A program made the translations under genes and the position numbers. This document shows positions 8,801 to 15,723 of a DNA stretch of 64,000 nucleotides, piece by piece. Where the stretch lies: assembly GCA_031551515.1 (NCBI GenBank), contig JAVBNL010000041.1:21454-85453 (forward strand), read 5' to 3'. Positions within the stretch are counted from its first letter, which is position 1, and each line of letters starts with the position of its first letter. The DNA comes from FLUQ01 sp031551515 (GTDB taxonomy: Bacteria > Desulfobacterota > Desulfovibrionia > Desulfovibrionales > Desulfovibrionaceae). The notes beneath the pieces were generated by a model. The model was not told the origin of the DNA, made no database searches, and saw only the letters and a list, made by a program, of their open reading frames with translations.

Positions 8801-9956
8801 CGTTGGCTTCTTTGGAAGCCCGCACGGTCAGGGTCACGGGTTCGTCATAGGCATAGCTTTCTTTGTCCGCCCGCAAAACCGCCCCGGTATCGCGCACCGC
8901 GGGCAGCGGGAACAGGCGGCTGATGCCGGAAGGGTTGGTCAGGCGCAGGGCGTAACGCTCGCCCTTTTTAGGGGTGAATTCCGTCAGGCCCCGGCCTTCG
9001 TGCAGAGTTTTGAGCGAGACTAACGCGTCGCCGCCCAGGGCTTTGTTTGACGCGTCCACCCGGATGATCTCGCCGCCGATATCCGCCGGTTTGCCGTCCG
9101 GCCTCCGGGCCTGCACATAAAGCCGCCCGGCCAGGCCGGCCACCAGTTCGCCGCCTTCGGGGTACAAGGCGATATCAAGATTTTGCAGCAGAATGGGTAT
9201 GGTTTTGGTCGCCGTTTCCATCACCCCGCCGTCTTCGATCAGAAAAGCCAGGCTGCCTTCGCCCTTTTCCATGATGTTAGGCAGCGTGAAGGTGGCGCGG
9301 CAGTTGCCTTGGCCGTCCACGGCCAGGTTTTCGACCCGCGCGGCTTCCTTACCGTCTATGCGGGCCACGGCCGTGACCTTGGCCCCGGCGGGAATGCCGC
9401 CTTCGGCGCGTTCTATCTTGGCCACCGCTGTTACCGTGTCGCCGGGGCCGTAACCTTCGCGCAGAAATTCGATCTGCGTTTTCAGGCGAGGCGGCGTATA
9501 CGCGCGGATTTCAAAAGGACGCACGGCAGGAGGTCCGCCGTTCACCACGATGCTGGCTTCGTAGCGGCCGCCGGGCGTGCCTTCCGGAATGCGCCAGGTG
9601 AACGCGGCCACGCTGTCCGTCGTTCTCTCGCCCAGGCGCGCGATCTCTTCGCCCCTGGGGCCGCGGATGGTCAGATGGGCCACGCCGCTGCCGCGCTCGG
9701 GAAAATAGCTGCCCGGCTGCAAGACCACGGCGCGGCTGTAAACCGCTTCGCCGGGTTTATAGATGGGTTTGTCTGTGGAGGCGAAAGCCAGATTGCGGTA
9801 GTTGCCGCCCAATTTTTGCGCGTCCGGCAGGGGCTGGACAGCATCGGCCTTTGTGGGGCCGGGGACGGGGCTTGCGGCATCTCCCGCCGCGAGCGGAGCA
9901 GTTACAGTGACCAGGAGTAGAAGCAGAACCGTGAGAAAACGCGGAGAAAACAGCAT
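5856..9956 (-). CDS. Bacterial alpha-2-macroglobulin family protein (YfaS-like) with thioester
   Basis: A 1366-residue secreted protein. It starts with a signal peptide (MLFSPRFLTVLLLLLVTVTAPLAAG), continues with macroglobulin-like beta domains, a Pro/Ala/Met-rich bait-like stretch (~560-660) and an alpha/alpha thioester domain. The thioester motif CFEQ is at 895-898 (within PYGCFEQSS), with Cys and Gln both intact. Bacterial alpha-2-macroglobulins trap foreign proteases in the periplasm and bind the target covalently through the thioester. Many are paired with penicillin-binding protein 1C; no pbpC is seen here. It is shorter than E. coli YfaS (about 1500 residues), and there is no lipobox. 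It is transcribed alone. Confidence 0.88.
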   Translation of the reverse strand: MLFSPRFLTVLLLLLVTVTAPLAAGDAASPVPGPTKADAVQPLPDAQKLGGNYRNLAFASTDKPIYKPGEAVYSRAVVLQPGSYFPERGSGVAHLTIRGPRGEEIARLGERTTDSVAAFTWRIPEGTPGGRYEASIVVNGGPPAVRPFEIRAYTPPRLKTQIEFLREGYGPGDTVTAVAKIERAEGGIPAGAKVTAVARIDGKEAARVENLAVDGQGNCRATFTLPNIMEKGEGSLAFLIEDGGVMETATKTIPILLQNLDIALYPEGGELVAGLAGRLYVQARRPDGKPADIGGEIIRVDASNKALGGDALVSLKTLHEGRGLTEFTPKKGERYALRLTNPSGISRLFPLPAVRDTGAVLRADKESYAYDEPVTLTVRASKEANAARVTLYHREKLLAESELQAGENNVSLKPADEEGVLMATVWNKDGRPLAERLVFRRPQFALRIGLTVESVTPDGKATGDFFAPGATARVTVETKDESGKAVEAVVGLAVTDDSVLEMVEKRDQAPSLPVMVYLENEVKDLADATVYLDAGNPNAARDVDLLLGTQGWRRFVLARLDEAVKTDPDGVRRALAMRIPPPPVPVAARPGRVFERMDMMEDAVKMKAAPPPAPVGIRPAERQAEPPRQRALNQDLRVAKDEEPRAMNKRFAASEVYIPIREYAHKVRQGRKPNDRVDFTETLYWNAALRTNPRDGKAIVSFGLSDSVTTFRVRADGFGNNGALGAQTAALRSTEPFYVEAKLPPVLVAGDKPEVPVALINASGKALDAVSLLVEGKGLSVSASKAPATLAPGARARLVAALSAETAGAYSLILKGTAGGFADSVTRPLVVLPRGFPVFQTTSGLLGPEKPFAREFAIAADVLPGSMKVSAKIYPTPLAGMEEALNALLRQPYGCFEQSSSTNYPLVMAQQYFTSHTGVAPEKIKRASDLLNQGYKRLTGFESKGKGYEWFGGDPAHEALTAYGVMQFTEMSKLMPVDQDMLKRTREWLLSRRDGEGGFKRNPRALDSFGAAPPAQTNIYILWTLLESGEKVEALKTEIAAAKKLAAESKDPYLLALGANVLYLAKDLDAAKTAASALAKAQDTSGALPGAVASITRSGGESLLIETTSLGVLAWLRCGDEFAGNVERAMAWLFERCKAGRFGSTQSTILALKAINAYDAARAKPKAPGSAQLVIDGKPFGHAVSFDQKSQGALDLPDFAAALTPGKHRIELRMTGGGDMPFALEIGYNTPQPASSPECPLTLATALSAKETKEGELVDLKVTVAAPKEDVSMPLAIVGLPAGLEPRHERLKEMVAAGQMAAYEIRGSELVLYWRAFKGGSSTELLLPLIARAPGSYTAPASRVYPYYLEEHKNWAPGEAIKITAR

Positions 9957-10021
9957 GAAAAGCCTCCTTGGCCTATACGGCCGCTGCCCCGTGAATACGC
10001 GTTATCCTATTTTTTTCAACC

Positions 10022-10150
10022 CCGGCGGCAGCCCTTTTGACGCTAGGCGAGGAAGGGGAATTTTTTGCTGCGGGAGTATACTCTTCTGGTATTCGACCAA
10101 AACAAAAAACCATGCCTGACGAAGCATCACGCCAAAAGGGCTGCCGCCGG
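10022..10150 (+). repeat. Structured repeat, copy A (conserved core, private closing stem)
   Basis: An 18-bp perfect closing stem (CCGGCGGCAGCCCTTTTG at 10022-10039 with 10133-10150) encloses a 93-base core. The core recurs at 35521-35609 on the opposite strand with roughly 80% identity, including TTTTTTGCTGCGGGAG and ATACTCTTCTGGTATTCG. The closing stem of the other copy is unrelated in sequence but equally well paired. Inside, TTTTTTG pairs with CAAAAAA and ATAC with GTAT, giving one long nested imperfect hairpin. It sits 78 bp upstream of larB, in the same relative orientation as copy B to gcl. No matching known RNA family comes to mind. Confidence 0.7.
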
Positions 10151-10227
10151 CAACACTTGTGGAAGGGCCATTGCACATGGTACAGACACATATCTTTGCT
10201 GTTTACAACCCGTTACCAGAGTAAGCC

Positions 10228-11025
10228 ATGCCCGTGACCGACCCTCTTTCCGCGCTGCTTGCAGAAGTGGCCTCCGGCCGCCTTTCGCCAAATGAAGCCG
10301 CATCGCAACTGCGTTTCGCCCCCTTTGAGCAGATGATGGACGGGGTGACCGTGGATACGCACCGCAAAATGCGCACCGGCATGCCGGAAACCGTGTTCGC
10401 GCGCGGCAAAAGCATTGACCGGCTGATCACCGCCGTGCGGGCGCTTTCCGGCGCGGACGGCACAACCCCGGTACTGGTCAGCAGAACCAGCGCCGAACAG
10501 GGCGCCGCCCTGAAAGGGGCTTTTCCCGACGGCATTTTCTGGCCGGAAGCGGCTATTTTCAGCCGCAACAGGCCTATGCCCCACACCCCGCCCTGGCCGG
10601 ACAGCGGCGATCTGATAGTGGTCACGGCCGGCACGTCAGATATGCCCGTGGCTCTTGAAGCGCTCGGCACCGCTCTGTTTCACGGCCTCAAAGCGGGCCT
10701 TGCCGCCGACATCGGCGTGGCCGGGCTGCATCGGGTGCGCCCCTGGCTGCCGGTTTTTGACAAAGCATCCGTGCTGATCGTGGCCGCAGGCATGGAAGGC
10801 GCGCTGCCCAGCGTCATTGCCGGGCTGACGGGCAAGCCGGTTATCGCCGTGCCCACATCCGTCGGTTACGGCGTGGCTCTCGGCGGTTTCGCTGCCCTTG
10901 CGGGCATGCTGGCCTCGTGTTCGCCGGGCATCGCCACGGTCAATATCGATAACGGGTACGGCGCGGCCATGTTCGCCGCCCGCTTGCTGCAAACCCTGAC
11001 GCCGGAAAAATTGCCGAATATGTGA
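10228..11025 (+). CDS. larB: LarB, nickel-pincer nucleotide biosynthesis carboxylase
   Basis: A 265-residue member of the AIR-carboxylase-like LarB family, which carboxylates nicotinic acid adenine dinucleotide at C5 and releases AMP, the first step toward the nickel-pincer cofactor of lactate racemase-type enzymes. Typical LarB segments are visible: an N-terminal helical region ending in the DTHRKMRTG loop, then the nucleotide-binding GLTGKPVIAVPTSVGYG and the C-terminal NIDNGYGA. The length is close to the usual 245-255. larC, larE and larA are not in the window. It is followed by yjgR in the same orientation after a GC-rich hairpin. Confidence 0.88.
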   Translation: MPVTDPLSALLAEVASGRLSPNEAASQLRFAPFEQMMDGVTVDTHRKMRTGMPETVFARGKSIDRLITAVRALSGADGTTPVLVSRTSAEQGAALKGAFPDGIFWPEAAIFSRNRPMPHTPPWPDSGDLIVVTAGTSDMPVALEALGTALFHGLKAGLAADIGVAGLHRVRPWLPVFDKASVLIVAAGMEGALPSVIAGLTGKPVIAVPTSVGYGVALGGFAALAGMLASCSPGIATVNIDNGYGAAMFAARLLQTLTPEKLPNM

Positions 11026-11036
11026 CACACGCAAGC

Positions 11037-11103
11037 AGGGCGCCGCCCTCGAGGGGGCCGCGCCCCTGCGCCCGCCAGGGGCCTGAGGCCCTTGGACCCC
11101 GTA
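11037..11103. repeat. GC-rich hairpin block between larB and yjgR
   Basis: The block holds several overlapping short inverted repeats (AGGGCGCCGCCCT, GGGGCCGCGCCCC, GGGGCCTGAGGCCC) and ends CCTTGGACCCC. It resembles one half of the nested-hairpin repeats found at the convergent gene ends at 23.1, 32.5 and 40.4 kb. Here it lies between two genes in the same direction. Confidence 0.5.
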
Positions 11104-11115
11104 TAGGAGATATTT

Positions 11116-12615
11116 ATGTTCGATACCGAAAAACGCGCCTTCATCGCCATCGACGGGACCAAAGAAATCTGCCTGATCCCCAGAATGGCCAACCGCCACG
11201 GCCTGATAACCGGGGCCACCGGCACCGGCAAAACCGTGACCCTGCAAACCATGGCCGAGACTTTCAGCCAGATGGGCGTGCCCGTGTTCGCGGCCGACGT
11301 GAAGGGCGACCTCTCCGGCGTGGCCGCCAAGGGCGGCAACAAAGAGAGCATCGCCAAACGGGTGGAATCATACCATCTGGCGGATAGAGGCTTCGCCTTT
11401 CAGGCTTTTCCCGTGCAATTCTGGGACGTTTTCGGCGAGCAGGGCGCGCCCGTGCGGGCGACCATCGCCGACATGGGGCCGCTGCTGCTTTCGCGCCTCC
11501 TGGCGCTGAACGACACGCAAGCCGCCGTGCTGACGCTGGTCTTTCGCGTGGCGGCGGATGAAAAGCTCGAGCTGATCGACCTCAAAGACCTGCGCAAAAC
11601 CATCGAATATGTGGGCAACAACGCAAGCAGCGTCTCTTCTTCTTACGGCAACGTTTCCGCCGCCAGCATCGCCGCCATCCAGCGCGGCCTGCTCACGCTG
11701 GAAGAAGGCGGCGCATCCGCCTTTTTCGGCGAGCCTGACCTGAACATCGACGACCTTATCCAGACAGCAGACGGCAAGGGCGTGATCAACATTCTGGCGG
11801 CCGACAAGCTGATGGCCTCCCCCAAGGTGTACACCACCTTTCTGTTCTGGCTGCTGACAAAACTCTTTACCGTGCTGCCCGAAGTGGGCGACCCGGACAG
11901 GCCCAAACTGGTCTTCTTTTTCGATGAAGCGCACCTGCTTTTCGACGAAGCGCCCAAAGTGCTGCTGGAAAAGATCGAGCAGGTGGTGCGCCTGATCCGC
12001 TCCAAGGGCGTTGGGGTGTATTTCATCTCGCAATCCCCGGCCGACGTGCCCGATTCCGTGCTCGGCCAATTGGGCAACCGCGTGCAGCACGCCCTGCGCG
12101 CCTATACGCCCAAAGACCAGCAGGCCGTCAAAACGGCGGCCCAGACCTTTCGCGCCAACCCCGCTTTTAATACGGAAAAAGTCATTTCCGAGCTGGGCAT
12201 CGGCGAAGCGTTGGTTTCGTTCCTTGATGAAAAAGGCGCGCCCCAACAGGTGGAACGCGCGTTTATCTTGCCGCCGCAGGGCCAGATCGGGCCGCTGGAT
12301 GAGGCGGCGCGCCGGGGCATGATGCAAAGTTCGCTGGTCTACCGTTTTTATTCGGAGGCCAAGGACCGGGTTTCCGCCGCGGAAAAACTGGCGGAACGAC
12401 CCGACGCGGGCCTTTCGCCCAAAGAGATCGCGGCTCGCGACAAGGCCGAGGAAAAAGCCCGCAAAGAGGAAGAACGGGCCAAGGCCGCGGCGGAGAAGCA
12501 GGAACAGCGTGAGGCGGAGCAGAAGTCGCGCATGTGGACGGGAGTGGCGAAGTCCATTTTCGTGCCGATCATCAGGAATATTATCGGCGGGCTTTTGAAG
12601 GGCGGAAGGCGGTAA
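11116..12615 (+). CDS. yjgR: YjgR/HerA-like ATPase (DUF853)
   Basis: A 499-residue HerA-FtsK superfamily ATPase. Walker A GATGTGKT is at about residues 33-40 and Walker B LVFFFDEAHLLF near the middle, followed by an arginine-rich segment and FISQSPADVPDSVLGQLGNRVQHALRAY, diagnostic of the DUF853/YjgR family. The C-terminal 100 residues are a charged Ala/Glu/Lys coiled coil ending in a short amphipathic tail (FVPIIRNIIGGLLKGGRR). The cellular role of YjgR is not established; related HerA proteins act on DNA. The start is preceded by TAGGAG. It runs with larB, but no functional link is known. Confidence 0.85.
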   Translation: MFDTEKRAFIAIDGTKEICLIPRMANRHGLITGATGTGKTVTLQTMAETFSQMGVPVFAADVKGDLSGVAAKGGNKESIAKRVESYHLADRGFAFQAFPVQFWDVFGEQGAPVRATIADMGPLLLSRLLALNDTQAAVLTLVFRVAADEKLELIDLKDLRKTIEYVGNNASSVSSSYGNVSAASIAAIQRGLLTLEEGGASAFFGEPDLNIDDLIQTADGKGVINILAADKLMASPKVYTTFLFWLLTKLFTVLPEVGDPDRPKLVFFFDEAHLLFDEAPKVLLEKIEQVVRLIRSKGVGVYFISQSPADVPDSVLGQLGNRVQHALRAYTPKDQQAVKTAAQTFRANPAFNTEKVISELGIGEALVSFLDEKGAPQQVERAFILPPQGQIGPLDEAARRGMMQSSLVYRFYSEAKDRVSAAEKLAERPDAGLSPKEIAARDKAEEKARKEEERAKAAAEKQEQREAEQKSRMWTGVAKSIFVPIIRNIIGGLLKGGRR

Positions 12616-12623
12616 GAGCGTAG

Positions 12624-12692
12624 CTTCCGGTTTTTTAGCGGGAGTGGTTCCGGTGAAAAGTAATCTCGTTTTTTTCTCTTAATTGGTCCGCC
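12624..12692 (+). repeat. 69-bp repeat, left arm
   Basis: The unit is CTTCCGGTTTTTT, 12 variable bases, TCCGGTGAAAAGT, a variable T-rich stretch and TTGGTCCGCC. It begins 8 bases after the yjgR stop. The same 69-bp unit occurs inverted at 13269-13337 and, more diverged, at 13355-13422. The three conserved blocks match exactly between the first two copies while the 12-base spacer does not. Confidence 0.7.
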
Positions 12693-13268
12693 TTCCCGGC
12701 GGGGGCAAGAGAGGAGGGACGTGCCGTCCCCCTCTCTTGGCTCTCCCCCTGCTTTTTTGAGTGCGGGCTATGACGCTGCCGTCCCATTCCCCAAACACAC
12801 ACTAACGGTGTGCCCGGCTGAAAGGCTCCGGCGGCTTCCAGTTGTCGCCGCCTACGCACAGCACCGCCCGTTGCTTATAGCCCCTTAACCCTACGGATAC
12901 TGTCCCCCACGCACTGCACCACTTGCCTCCTGTAATCGAACCCCCAAACGTGTATGTTTGCCGCTATCATTCATAAATTGCACCGCCAAAACCCTACACG
13001 TCCAGAACCGCTCGATATCTTTTCCAAAATCACGTTTTGAACATTCATATGGGCCGCAACTATACATGTTGCCGCTCGCCCGAGGCGCGGGCGTGTCGCA
13101 CAACAAACGGGGCGGCAACCGCGAAAGCCGTAACAGAGCCAACGACGGTCCCAACGTGCGAAAAGGCGAAACCTAAACGGGGGTGGCAAGGGGGCGTAGC
13201 GCCCCTTGCTGGGGGGAGTAGTCCAGAAGAGGGGTCGACACCGACCCCTCTCTGGCCCCAGCCGGGGA
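12693..13268. other. Gene-free stretch enclosed by the 69-bp inverted repeats
   Basis: I find no credible gene here. Open frames on both strands are short, low in known motifs and lack ribosome sites. GC-rich hairpins occur just inside each repeat arm (about 12705-12741; 13186-13209 GCAAGGGGGCGTAGCGCCCC and 13228-13251). The central ~400 bp (12770-13175) is less GC-rich than its surroundings and has no strong inverted repeat by eye. Possibilities are a non-autonomous mobile element, a non-coding RNA or the relic of a gene. Confidence 0.5.
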
Positions 13269-13337
13269 GGCGGACCAACTACAGAAAAAACTAAACAGAA
13301 CTTTTCACCGGAATGACCTTTGCCAAAAAACCGGAAG
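13269..13337 (-). repeat. 69-bp repeat, right arm (inverted relative to 12624-12692)
   Basis: The reverse complement of this segment carries the same three blocks as the left arm: CTTCCGGTTTTTT (13325-13337), TCCGGTGAAAAGT (13300-13312) and TTGGTCCGCC (13269-13278). Both arms are exactly 69 bp long. Confidence 0.7.
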
Positions 13338-13354
13338 CAAAATTCTTATGTATT

Positions 13355-13422
13355 GGCGGACCAGCTAAATCAAAAAAACGACTTTCCTTCACACCGGAAC
13401 CACTACTGCAAAAAATCGAGAG
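13355..13422 (-). repeat. Third, diverged copy of the 69-bp repeat
   Basis: On the minus strand this copy keeps the TGGTCCGCC block (13355-13363), the TTTTTTT run, TTCCGGTG and a TTTTTTGC block. It lies 16 bp beyond the stop of the aminotransferase-like gene and reads away from that gene, as the left arm reads away from yjgR. Confidence 0.55.
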
Positions 13423-13438
13423 CGTCGCTCTTCCTCCC

Positions 13439-14578
13439 CTACCAGCCTCTTTCAGAGTGCCAATCCAGCGTCTGGAGCAAGGGCTCCGTCTCTCCTGTTG
13501 TTCTGATCTGCATGCGGATATACCCCGGCGGCATGCCGGGTATGCCGTCGCAATCGCGCACGATAAGCCCGCGCCGCAGCAAGCGGTCGCGCACCAGCGC
13601 GGCGGAAAGCCCCGGCACCAGCCCGGCCGTGATAAAGCCGGGCCCTTCAAACACCCTATCCGGGTCAAAGCAGCCCATGCGCCGCAACGACCGGGCCGTA
13701 TCCGCGCCGGAAGCGCGCATGGCCGCAAGCCGCCCGCGATATTCTTCCATATGTTCGAAAAAGCGCAGGCCCATGATCTGGGCATAGGCCGACACCGTCC
13801 AGGGCGGCCGGATGCGCGCCATGCGCTTGAGCTGGCCGGGCTCCCCGGCCAGATAGCCCAGCAGCAGCCCGGGGCAGGCGAAAAACTGCGAAAAGCTGTT
13901 CATTGAAAAGACCGTGACCCCCGGCCGGGCCATGGCCGCGTAGCTTTCGCGATTGTTCAGCGCATATTCGGGCAAACCCCACAAAAACTCGCGATAGCTG
14001 TTGTCCACAATAACCCTGGGCACTCGCAAGAGGCCGAACATTTCCTGAATATTGGGGTAGGTCACCCCGGCCGGGTTGTTGGGCACGCTCAAAACGGCCA
14101 AATCCGCGCCGCTGTCCCATATTTTGCGCAATTCCGCCGGGCCGCAGGCGAATTCCTGCTCCGCCGGCGGGGTCAGCATGTCATAGGGTATGTCCGCCAC
14201 CTGGCAGGCCCGCACGTATTCTGAAAACACGGGGCCGATGAACAGCACCCGGCGCGGTGATAACGCCTGCATGGCCAGCCAGATCAACTCAGAAACCCCG
14301 TTGCCCGCAAGAATATGGGCGTTGTTCGTCCCTTCGTGCGCGGCAATGGCCTCACGCAGGTCCGCGCAGGCGATATCAGGGTAATGCGCATACGGGTACG
14401 GCGTTTCGCGAATCAGCCTGTCTGTTACCGGGCTGGCATAAGCGTGGGCGTTACCGCTGAAATCGATAAAATCTTCGGGCTTGCGGCGCATGGCCCTGGC
14501 AACGGAGTACACATCGCCGCCGTGGCTGCAAAGCGATTCAGCCGCGTCAAGACTGAACGGGGGGCGGTACTGGCTCAT
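13439..14578 (-). CDS. HisC/CobD-like fold-type I protein lacking the PLP lysine
   Basis: A 379-residue protein of the histidinol-phosphate aminotransferase / threonine-phosphate decarboxylase family. Family landmarks are present: SHGGDVYSVA near the start, GNGVSELIW, VPNNPAGVTYP, DNSYREF and SFSQFFACPGLLLGY. In the last motif the residue that should be the Schiff-base lysine (SLTKxxAxPGLRxGY in relatives) is Gln231, codon CAG at 13886-13888. If the base is correct the protein cannot form the usual internal aldimine, so it may be inactive or have another role. It follows mqnD by 9 bases and starts with a strong GAGGAG, so it is probably cotranscribed and translated. Confidence 0.8.
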   Translation of the reverse strand: MSQYRPPFSLDAAESLCSHGGDVYSVARAMRRKPEDFIDFSGNAHAYASPVTDRLIRETPYPYAHYPDIACADLREAIAAHEGTNNAHILAGNGVSELIWLAMQALSPRRVLFIGPVFSEYVRACQVADIPYDMLTPPAEQEFACGPAELRKIWDSGADLAVLSVPNNPAGVTYPNIQEMFGLLRVPRVIVDNSYREFLWGLPEYALNNRESYAAMARPGVTVFSMNSFSQFFACPGLLLGYLAGEPGQLKRMARIRPPWTVSAYAQIMGLRFFEHMEEYRGRLAAMRASGADTARSLRRMGCFDPDRVFEGPGFITAGLVPGLSAALVRDRLLRRGLIVRDCDGIPGMPPGYIRMQIRTTGETEPLLQTLDWHSERGW

Positions 14579-14587
14579 GCATCCTCC

Positions 14588-15433
14588 TCAACCAAAACGT
14601 TCAACAAACAAAGGCTTTTTCGGCAACGTGAACCCGCCGACCTCCGCCGCTTTGGCGATCAGGGAGCGCACTGCGCGCCGCCCGTCGCCGCCCAAATCCA
14701 GGCTGTATTCGTTGACGAACATGGCGATATGCTTCGCGCAGACGGTTTCATCCATCTCTTGCGCGTGCGCGCGGATAAAGGGCGCAGCCGCCGCGGGCGC
14801 CGCATTGGCGGCTTCAAGGCTGGCCCGCACCAGCGCGTCGATGCGCCTGATAGTAGCAAGGCCCAGGCTGCGCTTGGCCGCGATGATGCCCAGCGGTATG
14901 GCCGCGCCGGTCGTCTTCTCCCACCATTCCCCCAGGTCCAGCACCAAAGAAAGGCCGCTTGCGGCGTAGGTAAAGCGCCCTTCGTGAATGATGACCCCGG
15001 CGGCATATTCTTTGGCGGCCAGGGCGGGCATGATGCGGTCAAACAGCATCTCCGCGCGGGGGCCGCGAAAACCGCCGTGCAGCGACAGCAGCAGGTTGGC
15101 AGTGGTCATGCCGCCCGGCACCGCGATGGATGCATCGGCCAAATCTTCAGGAGTTGCGGGCGACGGGGCCACCAGCAACGGCCCGCAGCCGCGCCCCAAA
15201 GCCGCGCCCGCGTTCAGCAGCACATAGTTATCCAGAACCCCGGCCGCGGCGGCGACAGACAACTTGGTCACATCCAGCACGCCTTTGCGGGCCAGTTCGT
15301 TCAGCTCTTCCACGTCGGCCAGGTGCGCTGTAAACGGGCCGGTATCATCCGGCAAGGGCAGGCGGCCCTCTATCAGGGCCGAAAAAATGTAGGTGTCGTT
15401 GGGGCACGGTGAAATGCCCAGAGTCAAAGCCAT
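14588..15433 (-). CDS. mqnD: MqnD, 1,4-dihydroxy-6-naphthoate synthase (futalosine menaquinone pathway)
   Basis: A 281-residue protein beginning MALTLGISPCPNDTYIF; the SPCPNDT segment is typical of MqnD. It continues with a periplasmic-binding-protein-like fold (DVEELNELA, DVTKLSVAA, GRGCGPLLV, VPGGMTTANLLL, VIIHEGRFTY). MqnD converts cyclic dehypoxanthinyl futalosine to 1,4-dihydroxy-6-naphthoate. ATG 15433 is chosen over upstream frames because GGAGG lies 4 bases before it and the family starts here. No other mqn gene is visible. The downstream partner is the lysine-less aminotransferase homologue. Confidence 0.9.
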   Translation of the reverse strand: MALTLGISPCPNDTYIFSALIEGRLPLPDDTGPFTAHLADVEELNELARKGVLDVTKLSVAAAAGVLDNYVLLNAGAALGRGCGPLLVAPSPATPEDLADASIAVPGGMTTANLLLSLHGGFRGPRAEMLFDRIMPALAAKEYAAGVIIHEGRFTYAASGLSLVLDLGEWWEKTTGAAIPLGIIAAKRSLGLATIRRIDALVRASLEAANAAPAAAAPFIRAHAQEMDETVCAKHIAMFVNEYSLDLGGDGRRAVRSLIAKAAEVGGFTLPKKPLFVERFG

Positions 15434-15517
15434 ATCGCCTCCCGCGTTCCTATGGAACGTGTAACGCTTAAAATAGTCGCTAAACGGCGGGCAAAGCTCG
15501 CCTGCGCCTATTTTGCG

Positions 15518-15578
15518 GCAAGAATTTGCAGGCAAATTCTTGCAGAGCAATCCACTCATTTCATTCGTGGATTGCTCT
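15518..15578. repeat. Two adjacent perfect 12-bp hairpins
   Basis: Hairpin 1 pairs 15518-15529 (GCAAGAATTTGC) with 15532-15543. Hairpin 2 pairs 15544-15555 (AGAGCAATCCAC) with 15567-15578. They abut without a spacer in the divergent region between mqnD and the PrpR-type regulator. There is no T-run, so an operator pair or a leader structure is more likely than a terminator. Confidence 0.55.
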
Positions 15579-15723
15579 CATCCGTGTACCGGGCGGGCCG
15601 CGCTAATGCAAGGGGTGCGAATGCACGTGGTGCGGCCTCGCCGCCCGCGCATCCGGTGTTTCATTTATCGAAACACTTGAAACATCCGCGGCCGGGCGCT
15701 ATCGTCGCCGCACCGGAGGGAGC

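Noticed and set aside
10111..10132. Hammerhead-like CUGACGA segment in structured repeat copy A
   Set aside because: Copy B has CUGACAA at the same place and neither copy shows the GAAA and cleavage-site segments in the needed order.
12891..13189. Short minus-strand frames in the gene-free region
   Set aside because: No ribosome sites, no recognisable motifs, overlapping frames with similar length; left as non-coding.
15434..15559. 42-codon N-terminal extension of mqnD
   Set aside because: The extension crosses the hairpin region; GGAGG and the family start are at 15433.
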